From Pantanalinema sp. GBBB05 (GTDB lineage: Bacteria; Cyanobacteriota; Cyanobacteriia; Leptolyngbyales; Leptolyngbyaceae), in assembly GCA_016743235.1 (NCBI GenBank), contig VRZD01000014.1:1-64000 (forward strand): a stretch of DNA of 64,000 nt, read 5' to 3'. Each line of letters begins with the position of its first letter. Position 1 is the first letter of the stretch. This document shows, piece by piece, positions 18,560 through 27,897 of this stretch. Below the pieces are notes generated by a model. The model was given only the letters and a program-made list of their open reading frames with translations. It was not told the origin of the DNA and searched no databases. A program made the position numbers and the translations under genes.

Positions 18560-20488
18560 TTAGGGATCTAGACGTAATTCGCTAGGAGTCAAATGCCGCC
18601 AGCGCTCAATCCGACTAATCACCCGGGTGACTAATTCAGGACCGACGATCGGCTTAGTAATCAGGTCATCGGCTCCTGCCTCAAACACCTGTTGCATATA
18701 TTCCATATCAGAATAAGCCGTTACAATTAGGATCGGCAAATTACCATACTGTGCATCTTGGCGTACAACTCGGCACAGCTCAATCCCATTGAATGTTGGC
18801 ATTTCTACATCCAGTAACAGTAAATCTGGATCGGTTTTAATTAATACATCCCAGAATTGCTCAGGTTCTGATAAACATGTCACTTGCAATCCCCAGGGTT
18901 GGAGCAATTTAGTCACAATGCTATGCATCATGCGATCGTCGTCTACTAACAAGACCCTGGCTTGTAAGGCAGTGGGTTGCGGCAGCAATTGCACAACTTG
19001 CTTAAAAATTTGGTTGGGAGATGTCGATTTAGTTAAGTAGCGGGTACTCCCTAACCGAGACGCGGCAATCCGATTCACCAAATTATCTTGTTCTGCTAAT
19101 GCCGCCACCGGAACAGTGGGAAATTGCTGTTTCAAGGCTCGCAGCAAGTCTAGTCCTGCTTCATCGGGAACGGCTGCCCTTAATTCCAGCAGAATGACAG
19201 TGGGGGTCTCTGGCAAGAGTTGCTGTTGAGCAACCGACCAATCTGGCACCGTTTCCACTCTTAACGACCAATTCATCGCTTCCTGGTGTAGTGCCTCTGC
19301 CAGAGCATCATCTTCACTAATCACTAGAACTAAAGGAGCCGGAGCTGGCAGGTTAGAGGCGGGGAGTGATTCTGGCGTTGGGGAACTGGCAGACTGAATC
19401 GGTTTAACTATTGCCTGTTTCAGGTCAGTCAGTAATTGTGCTAGTCGAGTACTTTGTGGTTCCCCTAGGGCAGCCTCCCCTAACAACAGATGTTCGATCG
19501 CGCGGGCTAATTCCGAGGCTTTAGTATAGCCATAGATCCCCAAGCTACCGGCTAACCGATGGGCTTCCTCTCTAGCCTGTTGGCGCTGCGATCGTGGCAA
19601 TTCCCCCGCTTGAGGCGTTGTAATAGCTGATTCCAGCAGGGCCAAGCGCTGATCTAATGAACTCCGAAACCGTTCTGCCAACTGCTCAAATAAACCGTCT
19701 TCTTTTCCAACAATTTCCTGCTCTTCCCGCTTGTCTCTAACCGGCTCAACTGCTCCATCTCCCGGCTCTCCCTCATGCACTTGTTCCTTTCGTCCGGCTT
19801 CTAATTGCCCGTTCGGCGACATTCTTAACCGATACCCCAAACCATACAACGTCTCGATCAAATTTTCGGACATGCCTGCACTTGCCAAGCGCCGCCGCAA
19901 ATCCTTAATTAAGTTTGTGACTGCATTTTCTGTGGGAAAGTCATCGGCTGACCACAGATGATCCAAAATAGCACTACGGCTAAATACCCGTTGCGGATGC
20001 CGCAGAAACAGTTCTAATAGGTTGTATTCTTTAGAGCGCAGAGCAACATTTTGATTGCGATAGGTGACTTTGGCGGAAACCGGATCTAAACATAATTCCC
20101 CCCACGTTAGAACAGTGGTTGGTATATCGCTCCCTCGTCGCAGCAATGCCCGAATGCGGGCTAAGAGTTGGGATGGCTCGCACGGTTTAGCTACATAATC
20201 ATCGGCTCCAGCATCTAGCCCAGCCACCATATCAGTGTTGGAGCCTTTAGCGGTCAAAATTAAAATCGGCGTGTTATTTCCCTGCGATCGCAACCGATGA
20301 CAAAGTGTGACCCCATCCAATTTCGGTAGCTCTACATCCAGGAGGATGAGGTCATAGGTCCAGAGGCTAGCCAAGTCAAACCCAGTCTGACCATCTGTGG
20401 CGATATCAACGGCATAGCGATGGGCCATCAAAATTGCTGAGAGAAACTCAACAGTAGATGGATCATCTTCAACCAGCAGGATCTTCAT
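18560..20488 (-). CDS. Multi-domain response regulator REC-wHTH-Hpt-REC-REC
   Basis: A 642-residue protein. Receiver 1 (1-118) has Asp 51 in LILLDVELP. An OmpR-type winged helix follows (about 125-222; DLRRRLASAG, YGLGYRLR). A Lys/Glu-rich linker leads to an Hpt domain with His 310 in REEAHRLAGSLG. Receiver 2 (about 385-503) is degenerate: the Asp is Glu 435 in VILLELRAAVPDE and the pocket reads ISEDD. Receiver 3 (510-632) is intact with Asp 560 in LLLLDVEMPTFNG. DNA binding plus an internal phosphotransfer chain in one protein suggests it integrates several kinases of this island. It is the first gene of the run. Confidence 0.92.
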   Translation of the reverse strand: MKILLVEDDPSTVEFLSAILMAHRYAVDIATDGQTGFDLASLWTYDLILLDVELPKLDGVTLCHRLRSQGNNTPILILTAKGSNTDMVAGLDAGADDYVAKPCEPSQLLARIRALLRRGSDIPTTVLTWGELCLDPVSAKVTYRNQNVALRSKEYNLLELFLRHPQRVFSRSAILDHLWSADDFPTENAVTNLIKDLRRRLASAGMSENLIETLYGLGYRLRMSPNGQLEAGRKEQVHEGEPGDGAVEPVRDKREEQEIVGKEDGLFEQLAERFRSSLDQRLALLESAITTPQAGELPRSQRQQAREEAHRLAGSLGIYGYTKASELARAIEHLLLGEAALGEPQSTRLAQLLTDLKQAIVKPIQSASSPTPESLPASNLPAPAPLVLVISEDDALAEALHQEAMNWSLRVETVPDWSVAQQQLLPETPTVILLELRAAVPDEAGLDLLRALKQQFPTVPVAALAEQDNLVNRIAASRLGSTRYLTKSTSPNQIFKQVVQLLPQPTALQARVLLVDDDRMMHSIVTKLLQPWGLQVTCLSEPEQFWDVLIKTDPDLLLLDVEMPTFNGIELCRVVRQDAQYGNLPILIVTAYSDMEYMQQVFEAGADDLITKPIVGPELVTRVISRIERWRHLTPSELRLDP

Positions 20489-20659
20489 GAAGGGGGCATC
20501 TTTCGCTCAACACCTACTCCTTAAGCGTAGCTGAAATACCCTTTAGCGGCTCGTAAACTAAGCCCCATCGAAGCGGTGTTCCAACGATCCACCTCCTCTG
20601 CTCTGGAGCGGGCAAGACCCTGCTGACTACGATCGTAAGACCTGTTTCGACCTTTAGCT

Positions 20660-20875
20660 CTAGTCATTTGACCATTCTTCGGCTGCCACCAGATCGCCAA
20701 TCCGATCGCGGAGCAAAAAGTCATGTTCAGCCAAAGCCTGTTCCATACTGTGCCATTCTCGGGCAGGAATGTATTTACCCAACGTGTAAATTGGTTGTTG
20801 GCGACTAACAATGCCCTGTTGCAACAGATAGCGAGCTTCGTCCTGAATCAAAGAAATGGAATATCGAAGAGGCAT
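20660..20875 (-). CDS. DUF4327 family small protein
   Basis: A 71-residue protein matching the remembered pattern of the cyanobacterial DUF4327 family: IQDEARYLLQQGIVSRQQPI, YIPAREW, and a C terminus with LLRDRIGDL and EEWSND. The ATG is preceded by GGAGG with a 9-base spacer, which fixes the start. No function is known for the family; the protein is soluble and probably mostly helical. It is monocistronic, with a long hairpin at 21011-21060 upstream. Confidence 0.85.
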   Translation of the reverse strand: MPLRYSISLIQDEARYLLQQGIVSRQQPIYTLGKYIPAREWHSMEQALAEHDFLLRDRIGDLVAAEEWSND

Positions 20876-21010
20876 TATATCGTACCTCCAGTAGCACCCC
20901 TAACGGCTTGAGAGCAAATTATCTTATTTGCTTAGAGGCATAAGCTTAAATTCAAGCCGAGGTAATCTTGGATGGATGTTGCGATTCTCCCCGGCATTTT
21001 GGTAACTATC

Positions 21011-21060
21011 AAAGTCCCCTCAATAGGGGAATTGAGGTAAAGAATTGAGGGGACTTTTTT
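21011..21060 (+). terminator. Strong 14-bp hairpin with T run
   Basis: The arms AAAGTCCCCTCAAT (21011-21024) and its exact complement (21044-21057) enclose a 19-nt loop; six Ts end at 21060. The T run is on the + strand; in the minus direction the stem is followed by only three Ts. It lies just past the end of the minus-strand cyanophycinase gene, so it may terminate cphB transcription or act both ways. Confidence 0.7.
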
Positions 21061-21073
21061 AGCCTGGAGTCAT

Positions 21074-21928
21074 TTACCCACTAATACAAGAACGAGTGTC
21101 CAGGTCAAATCGATAGCCATGGGGCAGAATGTGTAGCTTCACTCCACACAATGCCAAGGGTTCGTCTTTAAGTAATTCCTCAACATTATTATGAGTTAAA
21201 TTTGACACATCGACGATCGTGACAGAACTTTCCCCAATAATCTCGACTTCAGAGCCGTCAACGACGATCGCCGTATTTTCGTCAATGCCAAAGCCTAATA
21301 CGACAGGTTGTTGGGCTACCGCAGAAAGCAAGCGACCGAGCCGTCCGCGTTGAGCAAAGTGTTGGTCAATGACGACACCCGGCAGAAAGCCCATCCCCTG
21401 ATCCATCTTCACAGTTTCTGGACGCGGATTAGTTTCCGACTCGCCTTCGACAATCATCATATCGGGCATCATGGCGGCACCCGCACTAGTTCCCGCAATC
21501 ACGACACCTTCGGCAAACCGTTGATGCAGCGCCGTATCTAATTCGGTATCTTTCAATAATTCAGTAATCCGGGCTTGATTCCCCCCCGTGAAGAAGATTC
21601 CTGTAGCTTGAGCAATAGTTTCTAAGGCTTTAGGATCGCTGGCATCTTCCCGGCGATCGGTGTCCACAACCCGCACACTCTCTACACCTAGCCGTTCAAA
21701 AACTCCCATATATTGGGCGCCGACTTCCCCAGGTAATCCCGTTGCAACGGTCATGACGGCAATCCGAGCTTGTAAACCTCCAGCCTGCCGAACAAATTCT
21801 CGGAGAATACGGCAGTCCCCTTCTTTGTCCTCTGCACCACCAATAATAATCAGTTTCCCATGCGTTTCCGGCAGTGCCACACTGGGGACTGCGTCTGTTT
21901 CTACTACCCCTTCCTGATTCGCTACCAT
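21074..21928 (-). CDS. cphB: Cyanophycinase
   Basis: A 284-residue serine exopeptidase of the S51-like family that releases beta-Asp-Arg dipeptides from cyanophycin. The nucleophile is Ser 148 in GTSAGAAMM; other family motifs are IIIGGAEDKEGDCRILREF near the N terminus, FFTGGNQARI and the DQHFAQRGRLGRL segment with the conserved His 190. Length and motifs fit cytoplasmic CphB. It lies 233 bp downstream of a cyanophycin synthetase of the CphA2 type on the same strand, so both polymer breakdown and resynthesis enzymes are adjacent. Confidence 0.95.
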   Translation of the reverse strand: MVANQEGVVETDAVPSVALPETHGKLIIIGGAEDKEGDCRILREFVRQAGGLQARIAVMTVATGLPGEVGAQYMGVFERLGVESVRVVDTDRREDASDPKALETIAQATGIFFTGGNQARITELLKDTELDTALHQRFAEGVVIAGTSAGAAMMPDMMIVEGESETNPRPETVKMDQGMGFLPGVVIDQHFAQRGRLGRLLSAVAQQPVVLGFGIDENTAIVVDGSEVEIIGESSVTIVDVSNLTHNNVEELLKDEPLALCGVKLHILPHGYRFDLDTRSCISG

Positions 21929-22161
21929 GTTGCTGCTCAGCCTCGTTGTTTCAATCCATTACCTCCATAATTCATTGACCTAGCGACGATCGATAACGTC
22001 CAGTTGGTAGATTTTGATACAGTTTTTTTCTATGCCTTAAGATTATCTGGCTTGAAGATCCACCAATCCCAGCGATCGCCGTACTTTTGCCACCCACTGT
22101 GAGCGATCGTCAGAGTGAATCGAGCAATTTGCCCAACCCCAAATCAGCCCCAGACCTCAGA

Positions 22162-24078
22162 CTACAGGTCAAAAATAGTCGCTAGTTCTTTCAGGTAAAC
22201 CCGGCTGAAGGGTTCGTGCTGCCCTAGTTCGTATTGTTCGATTAAGCCGTGTCGCTGAATTGTAATATTGTTTGCTTGCCTGGTCACGATCGTAGAGTGG
22301 TCAAACACATCTCTCGCCAAGGTCAATTCAACGTCGCTGGGATTGTCTAAGACAACTAAATTGCTCCCGTAGTAGAACATACCAGACTGATTCAGCATTT
22401 CCTCTGAGTACTCAGTGATCAACAAATCAAGTTTGGGATTACGGAGTAAGTTCTGAACATTCGTGTTGTAATCAGGATGAAGGTTTTTACGAGAGCGATT
22501 GATTAACACAGCTTCTCGACACACTGCCCCGATCGTCCAAGTTGGATGTTGGAGCAGGACATGATCAATCAGCTCTTGTAATTGTTCAACCGAAACTTGG
22601 TTAAAGCTAATAACCGGGATCCGGGCATCCTGTTCTGATTCAAAAAATGTCTTGAGAATCTCTGCTGGAACATCTACACTTTCGCCAACAGCGGGCTTCA
22701 GGTGCATATAAATTCCGGGGGCAGCATTAATCTCAATGATGCTAAAACCACCTTCTCGCCAGGATTGAGATAAATCCCGAGCAATCACATCAATGCCAAG
22801 ACAGGTAAGCCGAAAATGTTGAGCCACATCTTGCGCCAGAATAATGTTGTCGGGATGAATGGTGCGAGTGGCATCAATACTTAACCCACCGGAGGAGAGG
22901 TTCGCTACCTTACGCAGATAAACAGTACGATCGCGTTCCAGGACACTCCCTAACGATAACCCTTGTTCTTCCAAATACCGCTCCATCGCATCATCACACT
23001 TAATTTTGCCTAGAGGGGAGGTTGGCGTATCACTCCGATCGGAGCTACGGTTTTCGCGATCGATCAGTTCTTGAATCGTGGAATCACCATCGCCAACTAC
23101 CGAAGCCGGACGACGTTCTGTGGCAGCCACAAACCGACCATTCACACACAACAAGCGGAAATCTTTACCAGCAATACTTTGTTCCACAATAATCCGCAAA
23201 GATTGTTCGGGTGGAATGGATTGAACAGCTCGATCGAAGGCTAATTCCAATTCGTCTGCATCCTGCACAGCAGCAGTGACACCATTGCCCTTATGTCCTG
23301 AAACGGGCTTAACCGCAACCGGATAGCCAATGCGATCAGCTGCATTTAACGCTTCCTTCAAGCTATAAACAACCCGACCTTGGGGAGATGGAAAGCCTAA
23401 AGTATCGAGGAATTGCTTACAGTCATCTTTGCGAGTTGTGAAGTCGGAATCCAGATGGCTATCGGTATCAAAAGTGGTCGCAAATCCGCGCACTTGATTT
23501 TTGCCATAGCCATATTGCATCAAGCCCTCATCCCACAGATAAAAAACAGGAATCGCTTGCTGTATGGCAGTTTTTAATAAAGCATAAATTGTCGGACCGC
23601 CGTAAACCGAGTCCCGGAATAATCCTTGTAAAACTTCAATTTGATCGTCAATCCAGAACTGACGATCCTGAGTAATTGCCTCAAACCAATCCCAAACGGC
23701 ATACACGATCGCTCGGCTGGTACGAGGATGAAGCGATTGCACGGCGATTCTCATCCCCTGTGGCTGGGGCATCACTTGGCAATGTTGAAAGTGCAGATCC
23801 ATATCTAAGTTGCTCACAGCTAACACAGTTTGAGCAAATAGATGGGCATAGGATTCATAGCTATCGTGGTTTAGCTGAGGATAACGATCGCCAATGACCG
23901 CCCGATAATCCTCAAGTTCTAAGGGGGAATTATTGCTGGTCAAGGCAAAGTCAAACACGATCGCGGCGGTTTTCAGATAGGGATTTGGTCCGCTGTAACA
24001 CCGAAAGTTAAACAGATCAAACGCGTCTGTTTTTTTTGCATTGACTGGAGTTGTCTGAAGGCGGCTATCCAAAACCAT
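22162..24078 (-). CDS. cphA2: Cyanophycin synthetase 2-like (CphA2), lacking the Mur-ligase P-loop
   Basis: A 638-residue protein related to cyanophycin synthetase. The N domain (about 1-200; YSGPNPYL) and an ATP-grasp domain (about 210-480; AVKPVSGHKGNGV, IIVEQSIAGKDFRLLCVNGR, IIEINAAPGIYMHLKP) are intact. The C-terminal Mur-ligase-like part is short, and the GTNGKTTT P-loop expected in CphA1 is absent; the equivalent stretch reads SFNQVSVEQL. CphA1 is near 870-900 residues. This architecture fits CphA2, which joins beta-Asp-Arg dipeptides using one ATP site. No cphA1 is in the window. Its neighbour cphB would supply the dipeptide. Confidence 0.85.
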   Translation of the reverse strand: MVLDSRLQTTPVNAKKTDAFDLFNFRCYSGPNPYLKTAAIVFDFALTSNNSPLELEDYRAVIGDRYPQLNHDSYESYAHLFAQTVLAVSNLDMDLHFQHCQVMPQPQGMRIAVQSLHPRTSRAIVYAVWDWFEAITQDRQFWIDDQIEVLQGLFRDSVYGGPTIYALLKTAIQQAIPVFYLWDEGLMQYGYGKNQVRGFATTFDTDSHLDSDFTTRKDDCKQFLDTLGFPSPQGRVVYSLKEALNAADRIGYPVAVKPVSGHKGNGVTAAVQDADELELAFDRAVQSIPPEQSLRIIVEQSIAGKDFRLLCVNGRFVAATERRPASVVGDGDSTIQELIDRENRSSDRSDTPTSPLGKIKCDDAMERYLEEQGLSLGSVLERDRTVYLRKVANLSSGGLSIDATRTIHPDNIILAQDVAQHFRLTCLGIDVIARDLSQSWREGGFSIIEINAAPGIYMHLKPAVGESVDVPAEILKTFFESEQDARIPVISFNQVSVEQLQELIDHVLLQHPTWTIGAVCREAVLINRSRKNLHPDYNTNVQNLLRNPKLDLLITEYSEEMLNQSGMFYYGSNLVVLDNPSDVELTLARDVFDHSTIVTRQANNITIQRHGLIEQYELGQHEPFSRVYLKELATIFDL

Positions 24079-24339
24079 GATGTAGCACCACTTGTTTACG
24101 TCAAGATCAATAATTGTTTTAATGCCAATTCCGACCTTAGTCTTCTATTGATTCAGTACGCCTCTATCCCAGGTTACTGTTCAGTGAATTTGGCAGTGAA
24201 TTTAGGGAGAACTTTATGACCTTGACAATAGAACCTGTGATGGGTGAGATTTAGCACCGATTTTGTTAAAAGTAAAATATAACTAGTCTGCTGATATGCA
24301 GCTAGGACTAATTTGTCGATCGTATGGAGTCAGTCGCTC

Positions 24340-24531
24340 ATGAACCGACTACATCCTGACCTCAGGGACGAAGTGAATAAGATTGCTGAAGATGCGTATC
24401 ACCGCCATTTAATTTCTGGCTACGGAGATAGCGAATATGCTGACCAATATCAAATTGTTTGGCAAGGAAAACCTAGACACCTATCGCTAGAAGCAGCGCG
24501 ATCGTTGCTCAGCTCATTGTTACAGGAATAG
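24340..24531 (+). CDS. Small conserved protein, unknown
   Basis: A 63-residue soluble protein (MNRLHPDLRDEVNKIAEDAY; GYGDSEYADQYQIVWQGKPR). The longest frame starts at TTG 24313, but ATG 24340 has GGAG with a 10-base spacer (24326-24329), which decides the start. No domain is recognised. It is transcribed divergently from cphA2 and is followed by two hairpins, the second a typical terminator, so it looks like a monocistronic gene. Confidence 0.7.
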   Translation: MNRLHPDLRDEVNKIAEDAYHRHLISGYGDSEYADQYQIVWQGKPRHLSLEAARSLLSSLLQE

Positions 24532-24602
24532 TGGCGGTAAGCTGAACATCCTTAACTCAATTTAGAGAGGCAGAATTTGGATAATTTCCGCCTTTTTAAG
24601 GT

Positions 24603-24632
24603 GGGTTAGGGTGGCAAAAGACACCTTAACCC
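24603..24632. other. Hairpin upstream of a terminator
   Basis: gggttagggtg (24603-24613) pairs with caccttaaccc (24622-24632) with one mismatch around an 8-nt loop. No T run follows. It lies between the small gene ending at 24531 and the terminator at 24683-24728, and may protect the 3' end of the small transcript. Confidence 0.4.
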
Positions 24633-24682
24633 TACGGCAGCTCTACAGAGGCTTGAGGTTAATGAGACGGCATAGACCGTAG

Positions 24683-24728
24683 CGGCTTAGTTGGGTAAGA
24701 AAACTTTCTTGCCCAACTAAGCCGTTTT
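24683..24728 (+). terminator. Rho-independent terminator
   Basis: A 20-bp stem with a single G-U position (24683-24702 with 24705-24724) followed by TTTT (24725-24728). It points rightwards and so ends the small + gene at 24340-24531; it lies 12 bp past the end of the converging pepF gene. Confidence 0.8.
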
Positions 24729-24740
24729 CAAGTCTATTGG

Positions 24741-26546
24741 TTATAAAGTGGCTTGTAATTGATCTAACAGCCCTTCCACATACTTGAGTGCCCCGTTAAT
24801 TGTGGTAGGGTTTTCAAGGTCCACATCTACATATTTTCGTAGCGCTGCTACTTGATCTTGACTACCACCAGCAGCCAGTAACTCCATATAGCCTGGAATA
24901 AAGTCTTTACCGACTTCCCGATATTTCTGATAACACGCCAAGCTGACGATATTAGAAGCGGTGTACTGATAGCAGTAGAAGGGCTTGAAGTAGATATGCC
25001 CAATACGCGCCCAGTCATATTGATGTTCTGGCAGGATCTCCACCGCATCACCACACAGCTCGTGATAAAGAGATTGCCATTGTTCATTCACAAAACTATG
25101 ATCGAAGCTGCCCTGCGTCGCCCGATCGTGAACAGCTAATTCTAACCGACTAATCGTACTTTGACGGAACAAGAGATTCAACTGATCCTCTAACTGACGG
25201 GTGAGCAATACCTTCTTCAAGGCTGGATTATCACCTGCTTGTTTGAGTAAATAGTCGAGCAACAATAGTTCATTAAACGTCGAGGCAATTTCTGCTAACA
25301 CCATAGGTGGATTACTATTGAAATAAGATTGGCGATCGCCAATCCAGGCAAAATGTAACCCGTGTCCCATCTCATGTGCCAACGTAAACAACGAATTGTA
25401 GTCATCCGTATAGGACAATAACAAGTAACTGTGTTTACCGTGAGCATACCAGCAGAAAGCACCACCTCGCTTACCTGGACGGACTTTTGCATCTACCCAA
25501 TTTTTGATGAAAAACTCTTCGGCTCGGTGAGCATAGTTGAGGTCAAACTGCTCCAAGGCAGCCAGTAGAGTTTCCACACCAGCCTGGTAAGGAAGAGGAG
25601 CAACAGGTTCCTGCGCCCAAGGTGCATAAACGTCGCAAGTCCGAATTTTTTGTCCTAACGCTTGCCCTTTCAGTTGGTAATAGCGTTGCCACAAATCAAA
25701 GCGATCGCGAGTGCCATCCATAATCGCTCGAAACACTGGCTCTGAAACTTCATCAGACAACAGTTGTTTATGCAGCGTTGAGGAATACTTTCGCATCTGA
25801 TTTTCTAGCTTATGATCCTGAGCTAGCGTATTCAGAATGTAGGAGTACAACGAATTATGCTGCTGCATCACCTGGCGAATGGATTGATAGGAATGCAACC
25901 GCACCTCTGGATCCGGGTGAAATAGCAACGCACTTAATTCCGCTTCGGTACTGGCTGTTTTGCCGTCTGGTGTCGTCACAGGTTGGTAATCCTGTTCACC
26001 TAGATGGACCGATCGCAAATTAATAAATGCCTGCCGACCCGTGAGGCTATCTTGATTACGCGTTTGTTCTACCGCTTCTGCTAAGGTATAAGGACGAAAT
26101 TTGGCAACGTTATATAGATAATGCTGATAAGTTTGCAGAGCAGGTGATGCCTGTAACGCAGCTAATTTCGACTCATTCAGATTTTTTAGCTCTAAATCAA
26201 AGAACAGGAGTTGATTTTCAATTCCGGTTAAAATCTCTAACACCTTATCCTGCATTTGTTTTGCAGCGGTATTCCGGGTATCGGCAGCAAAAATTAGCGA
26301 TGGATAGGCATATAAAAAGCCAGAGGTTTCAGCAAAGGCTTCCAACTGCTTCAGGCAATCGGCAATCTGCTCTGGGGTTAAATTGCTCACCTTGCCACGA
26401 TACTGCTCTCGAAATTGAGTGGTTGTTTGCTGAAGCTGCTCTAAATCTTGCTGAAGCTTGGGATCCTCAAAACTGTGATACAGATCAGACAGGTTCCACT
26501 CGGGCGGGGCATTGAGTTGAGCGACATTGGTAGCAGATTGAACCAC
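24741..26546 (-). CDS. pepF: Oligoendopeptidase F, M3 zinc metallopeptidase
   Basis: A 601-residue cytoplasmic endopeptidase cutting short peptides. The zinc motif HEMGHGLHFAW is followed about 25 residues later by ASTFNELLLLDYLL, supplying the third ligand Glu, as in the M3B (PepF) family. The N-terminal helical half (PEWNLSDLYHSFEDPKLQQD) is also typical. The start is GTG 26546 with AAGGAG about 9 bases upstream, so no longer form is needed. Length is normal. It is probably monocistronic and shares no operon with the beta-lactamase-fold gene, 60 bp upstream on the same strand, beyond possible read-through. Confidence 0.95.
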   Translation of the reverse strand: MVQSATNVAQLNAPPEWNLSDLYHSFEDPKLQQDLEQLQQTTTQFREQYRGKVSNLTPEQIADCLKQLEAFAETSGFLYAYPSLIFAADTRNTAAKQMQDKVLEILTGIENQLLFFDLELKNLNESKLAALQASPALQTYQHYLYNVAKFRPYTLAEAVEQTRNQDSLTGRQAFINLRSVHLGEQDYQPVTTPDGKTASTEAELSALLFHPDPEVRLHSYQSIRQVMQQHNSLYSYILNTLAQDHKLENQMRKYSSTLHKQLLSDEVSEPVFRAIMDGTRDRFDLWQRYYQLKGQALGQKIRTCDVYAPWAQEPVAPLPYQAGVETLLAALEQFDLNYAHRAEEFFIKNWVDAKVRPGKRGGAFCWYAHGKHSYLLLSYTDDYNSLFTLAHEMGHGLHFAWIGDRQSYFNSNPPMVLAEIASTFNELLLLDYLLKQAGDNPALKKVLLTRQLEDQLNLLFRQSTISRLELAVHDRATQGSFDHSFVNEQWQSLYHELCGDAVEILPEHQYDWARIGHIYFKPFYCYQYTASNIVSLACYQKYREVGKDFIPGYMELLAAGGSQDQVAALRKYVDVDLENPTTINGALKYVEGLLDQLQATL

Positions 26547-26606
26547 GATCGAACTCCTTTGTTGTAGGCAACACTGGGCAATGATTACCTCCTATCTTAA
26601 ACGAAA

Positions 26607-27881
26607 TCATTTCGCCTTCGCCTTTACCAGGTCTAAAATGGTGCTATACAGCCCTTGAAACTGATAATCATCCAAGTTGGCTGTATGATTCCAGGTTGCC
26701 GAGATACAGTACTGCTGACCCGTCTTAGCTTCTACCCAGGTCGTTAAGTTGAGCACTCCAGGTTCGGAGCCGCCCTTAAATGCAACTCGCTGCCAATCCG
26801 TGGAACTCGCCACGCCAGGATTGATCCGCATCACGGGTAGATCTCGCACCTGCTGCATCAATTGGCACAATTCCCGGGTGGTAAAAAACCATTCCACATC
26901 GATCGCTCTTGGCTCAGTTGTGAATTCACTAACATCAGGTAAGGGGAGTGCCGTCAATTCGGTTAGCAGCGATCGCCGTTGAGCCAGATTCCCCAGGCGA
27001 TAGCGCTGATATAACGCCTTATGGCTCGGACTTTTCAGCAGAAAAGCTTCGCGGGTGGTCAAAAACGGACGATTCCGTTCTGGAGCTACTGCTTCTACGC
27101 TATCCCGACCCACAATCCGCATCAAAGCATCCGTTGCAGTATTATCACTCTGCGAAATCATTAATGCGGCTAGGGATTGAATCGTTAGCCAAGAGCCATC
27201 TGCCCAGGTTTGCAACACACCGGAGGGCAAACTTTTCCATTCAGGGCGTAGCTCCACCACCGATCGCCAGGATTGCTGTCCCGTCTCTATTTGTGTGCGT
27301 AGGGCTTGCAAGACAGCTAACTTAAAGGTTGAACCAACTGCTAACGGTAAATCTGGATTCAAAGCTGCCAGCTCTGTTGCAGTATCCCCCTCTAGCACCA
27401 AAAGGCTCACTTGCCCAGGCAGTTGTTGTAGCTGGCTGACCGCTTCTGCCAGACTTTTAATCTTTAGGCGGGGCGGTTGGAATAATAGTCCAATAATTTG
27501 CCCACTCTGATTGAGGGTAATTTGAGTGGGAACAGTACCCTTCTCCATCACCACAAGAAAATTTTGCCCATTGGGAACAACCTCCTGAAACTTGCCCAGC
27601 TCAGTTTGCATACTGTCAATAATTAGCTGCACCTGAGCCAGCGGCACTTGGCGCAAAAATTCTGGCGCGAACCAGTCGTTCTCAAGAGTTGCCTGCGTAA
27701 ATAATCGAGCGATCGCCGCTTCAGGGGTCATAGATTGCGAGGTCGATAGTTGAGCACCTATTAGATTCACGGGCTTGCGCCCCCACTCCGTAGCTAGGGC
27801 AGGCAGTAAATTAGTCGCATTACCATAGAGGTTCAGGCTCAGAATGGCTACGATCGCTGATAATCGGGGTGGCATGTGCAT
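26607..27881 (-). CDS. Class A beta-lactamase-fold serine hydrolase
   Basis: An exported protein with a class A beta-lactamase/DD-peptidase-like domain in its second half. Motifs, numbered from the ATG at 27881, are: S-T-F-K near residues 184-187 (nucleophile Ser), S-D-N near 245-247 and K-G-G near 369-371, with a preceding extra N-terminal domain of about 120 residues (DUF-like, resembling a Cpe/beta-lactamase-associated fold). The typical Glu of the omega loop is not obvious, so penicillin breakdown is doubtful; a cell-wall or esterase role is possible. TTG 27917 would overlap the diverging gene; ATG 27881 or 27875 is more likely. Confidence 0.8.
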   Translation of the reverse strand: MHMPPRLSAIVAILSLNLYGNATNLLPALATEWGRKPVNLIGAQLSTSQSMTPEAAIARLFTQATLENDWFAPEFLRQVPLAQVQLIIDSMQTELGKFQEVVPNGQNFLVVMEKGTVPTQITLNQSGQIIGLLFQPPRLKIKSLAEAVSQLQQLPGQVSLLVLEGDTATELAALNPDLPLAVGSTFKLAVLQALRTQIETGQQSWRSVVELRPEWKSLPSGVLQTWADGSWLTIQSLAALMISQSDNTATDALMRIVGRDSVEAVAPERNRPFLTTREAFLLKSPSHKALYQRYRLGNLAQRRSLLTELTALPLPDVSEFTTEPRAIDVEWFFTTRELCQLMQQVRDLPVMRINPGVASSTDWQRVAFKGGSEPGVLNLTTWVEAKTGQQYCISATWNHTANLDDYQFQGLYSTILDLVKAKAK

Positions 27882-27897
27882 AGACAAAGGACTAAAC

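Noticed and set aside
20521..20811. 96-codon minus frame overlapping DUF4327
   Set aside because: Alternative frame of a well-supported DUF4327 gene with no recognised pattern.
22162..24312. NtcA site upstream of the cyanophycin genes
   Set aside because: No GTA-N8-TAC in the 24079-24312 gap; the nearest GTA...TAC pair is spaced 12 bases.
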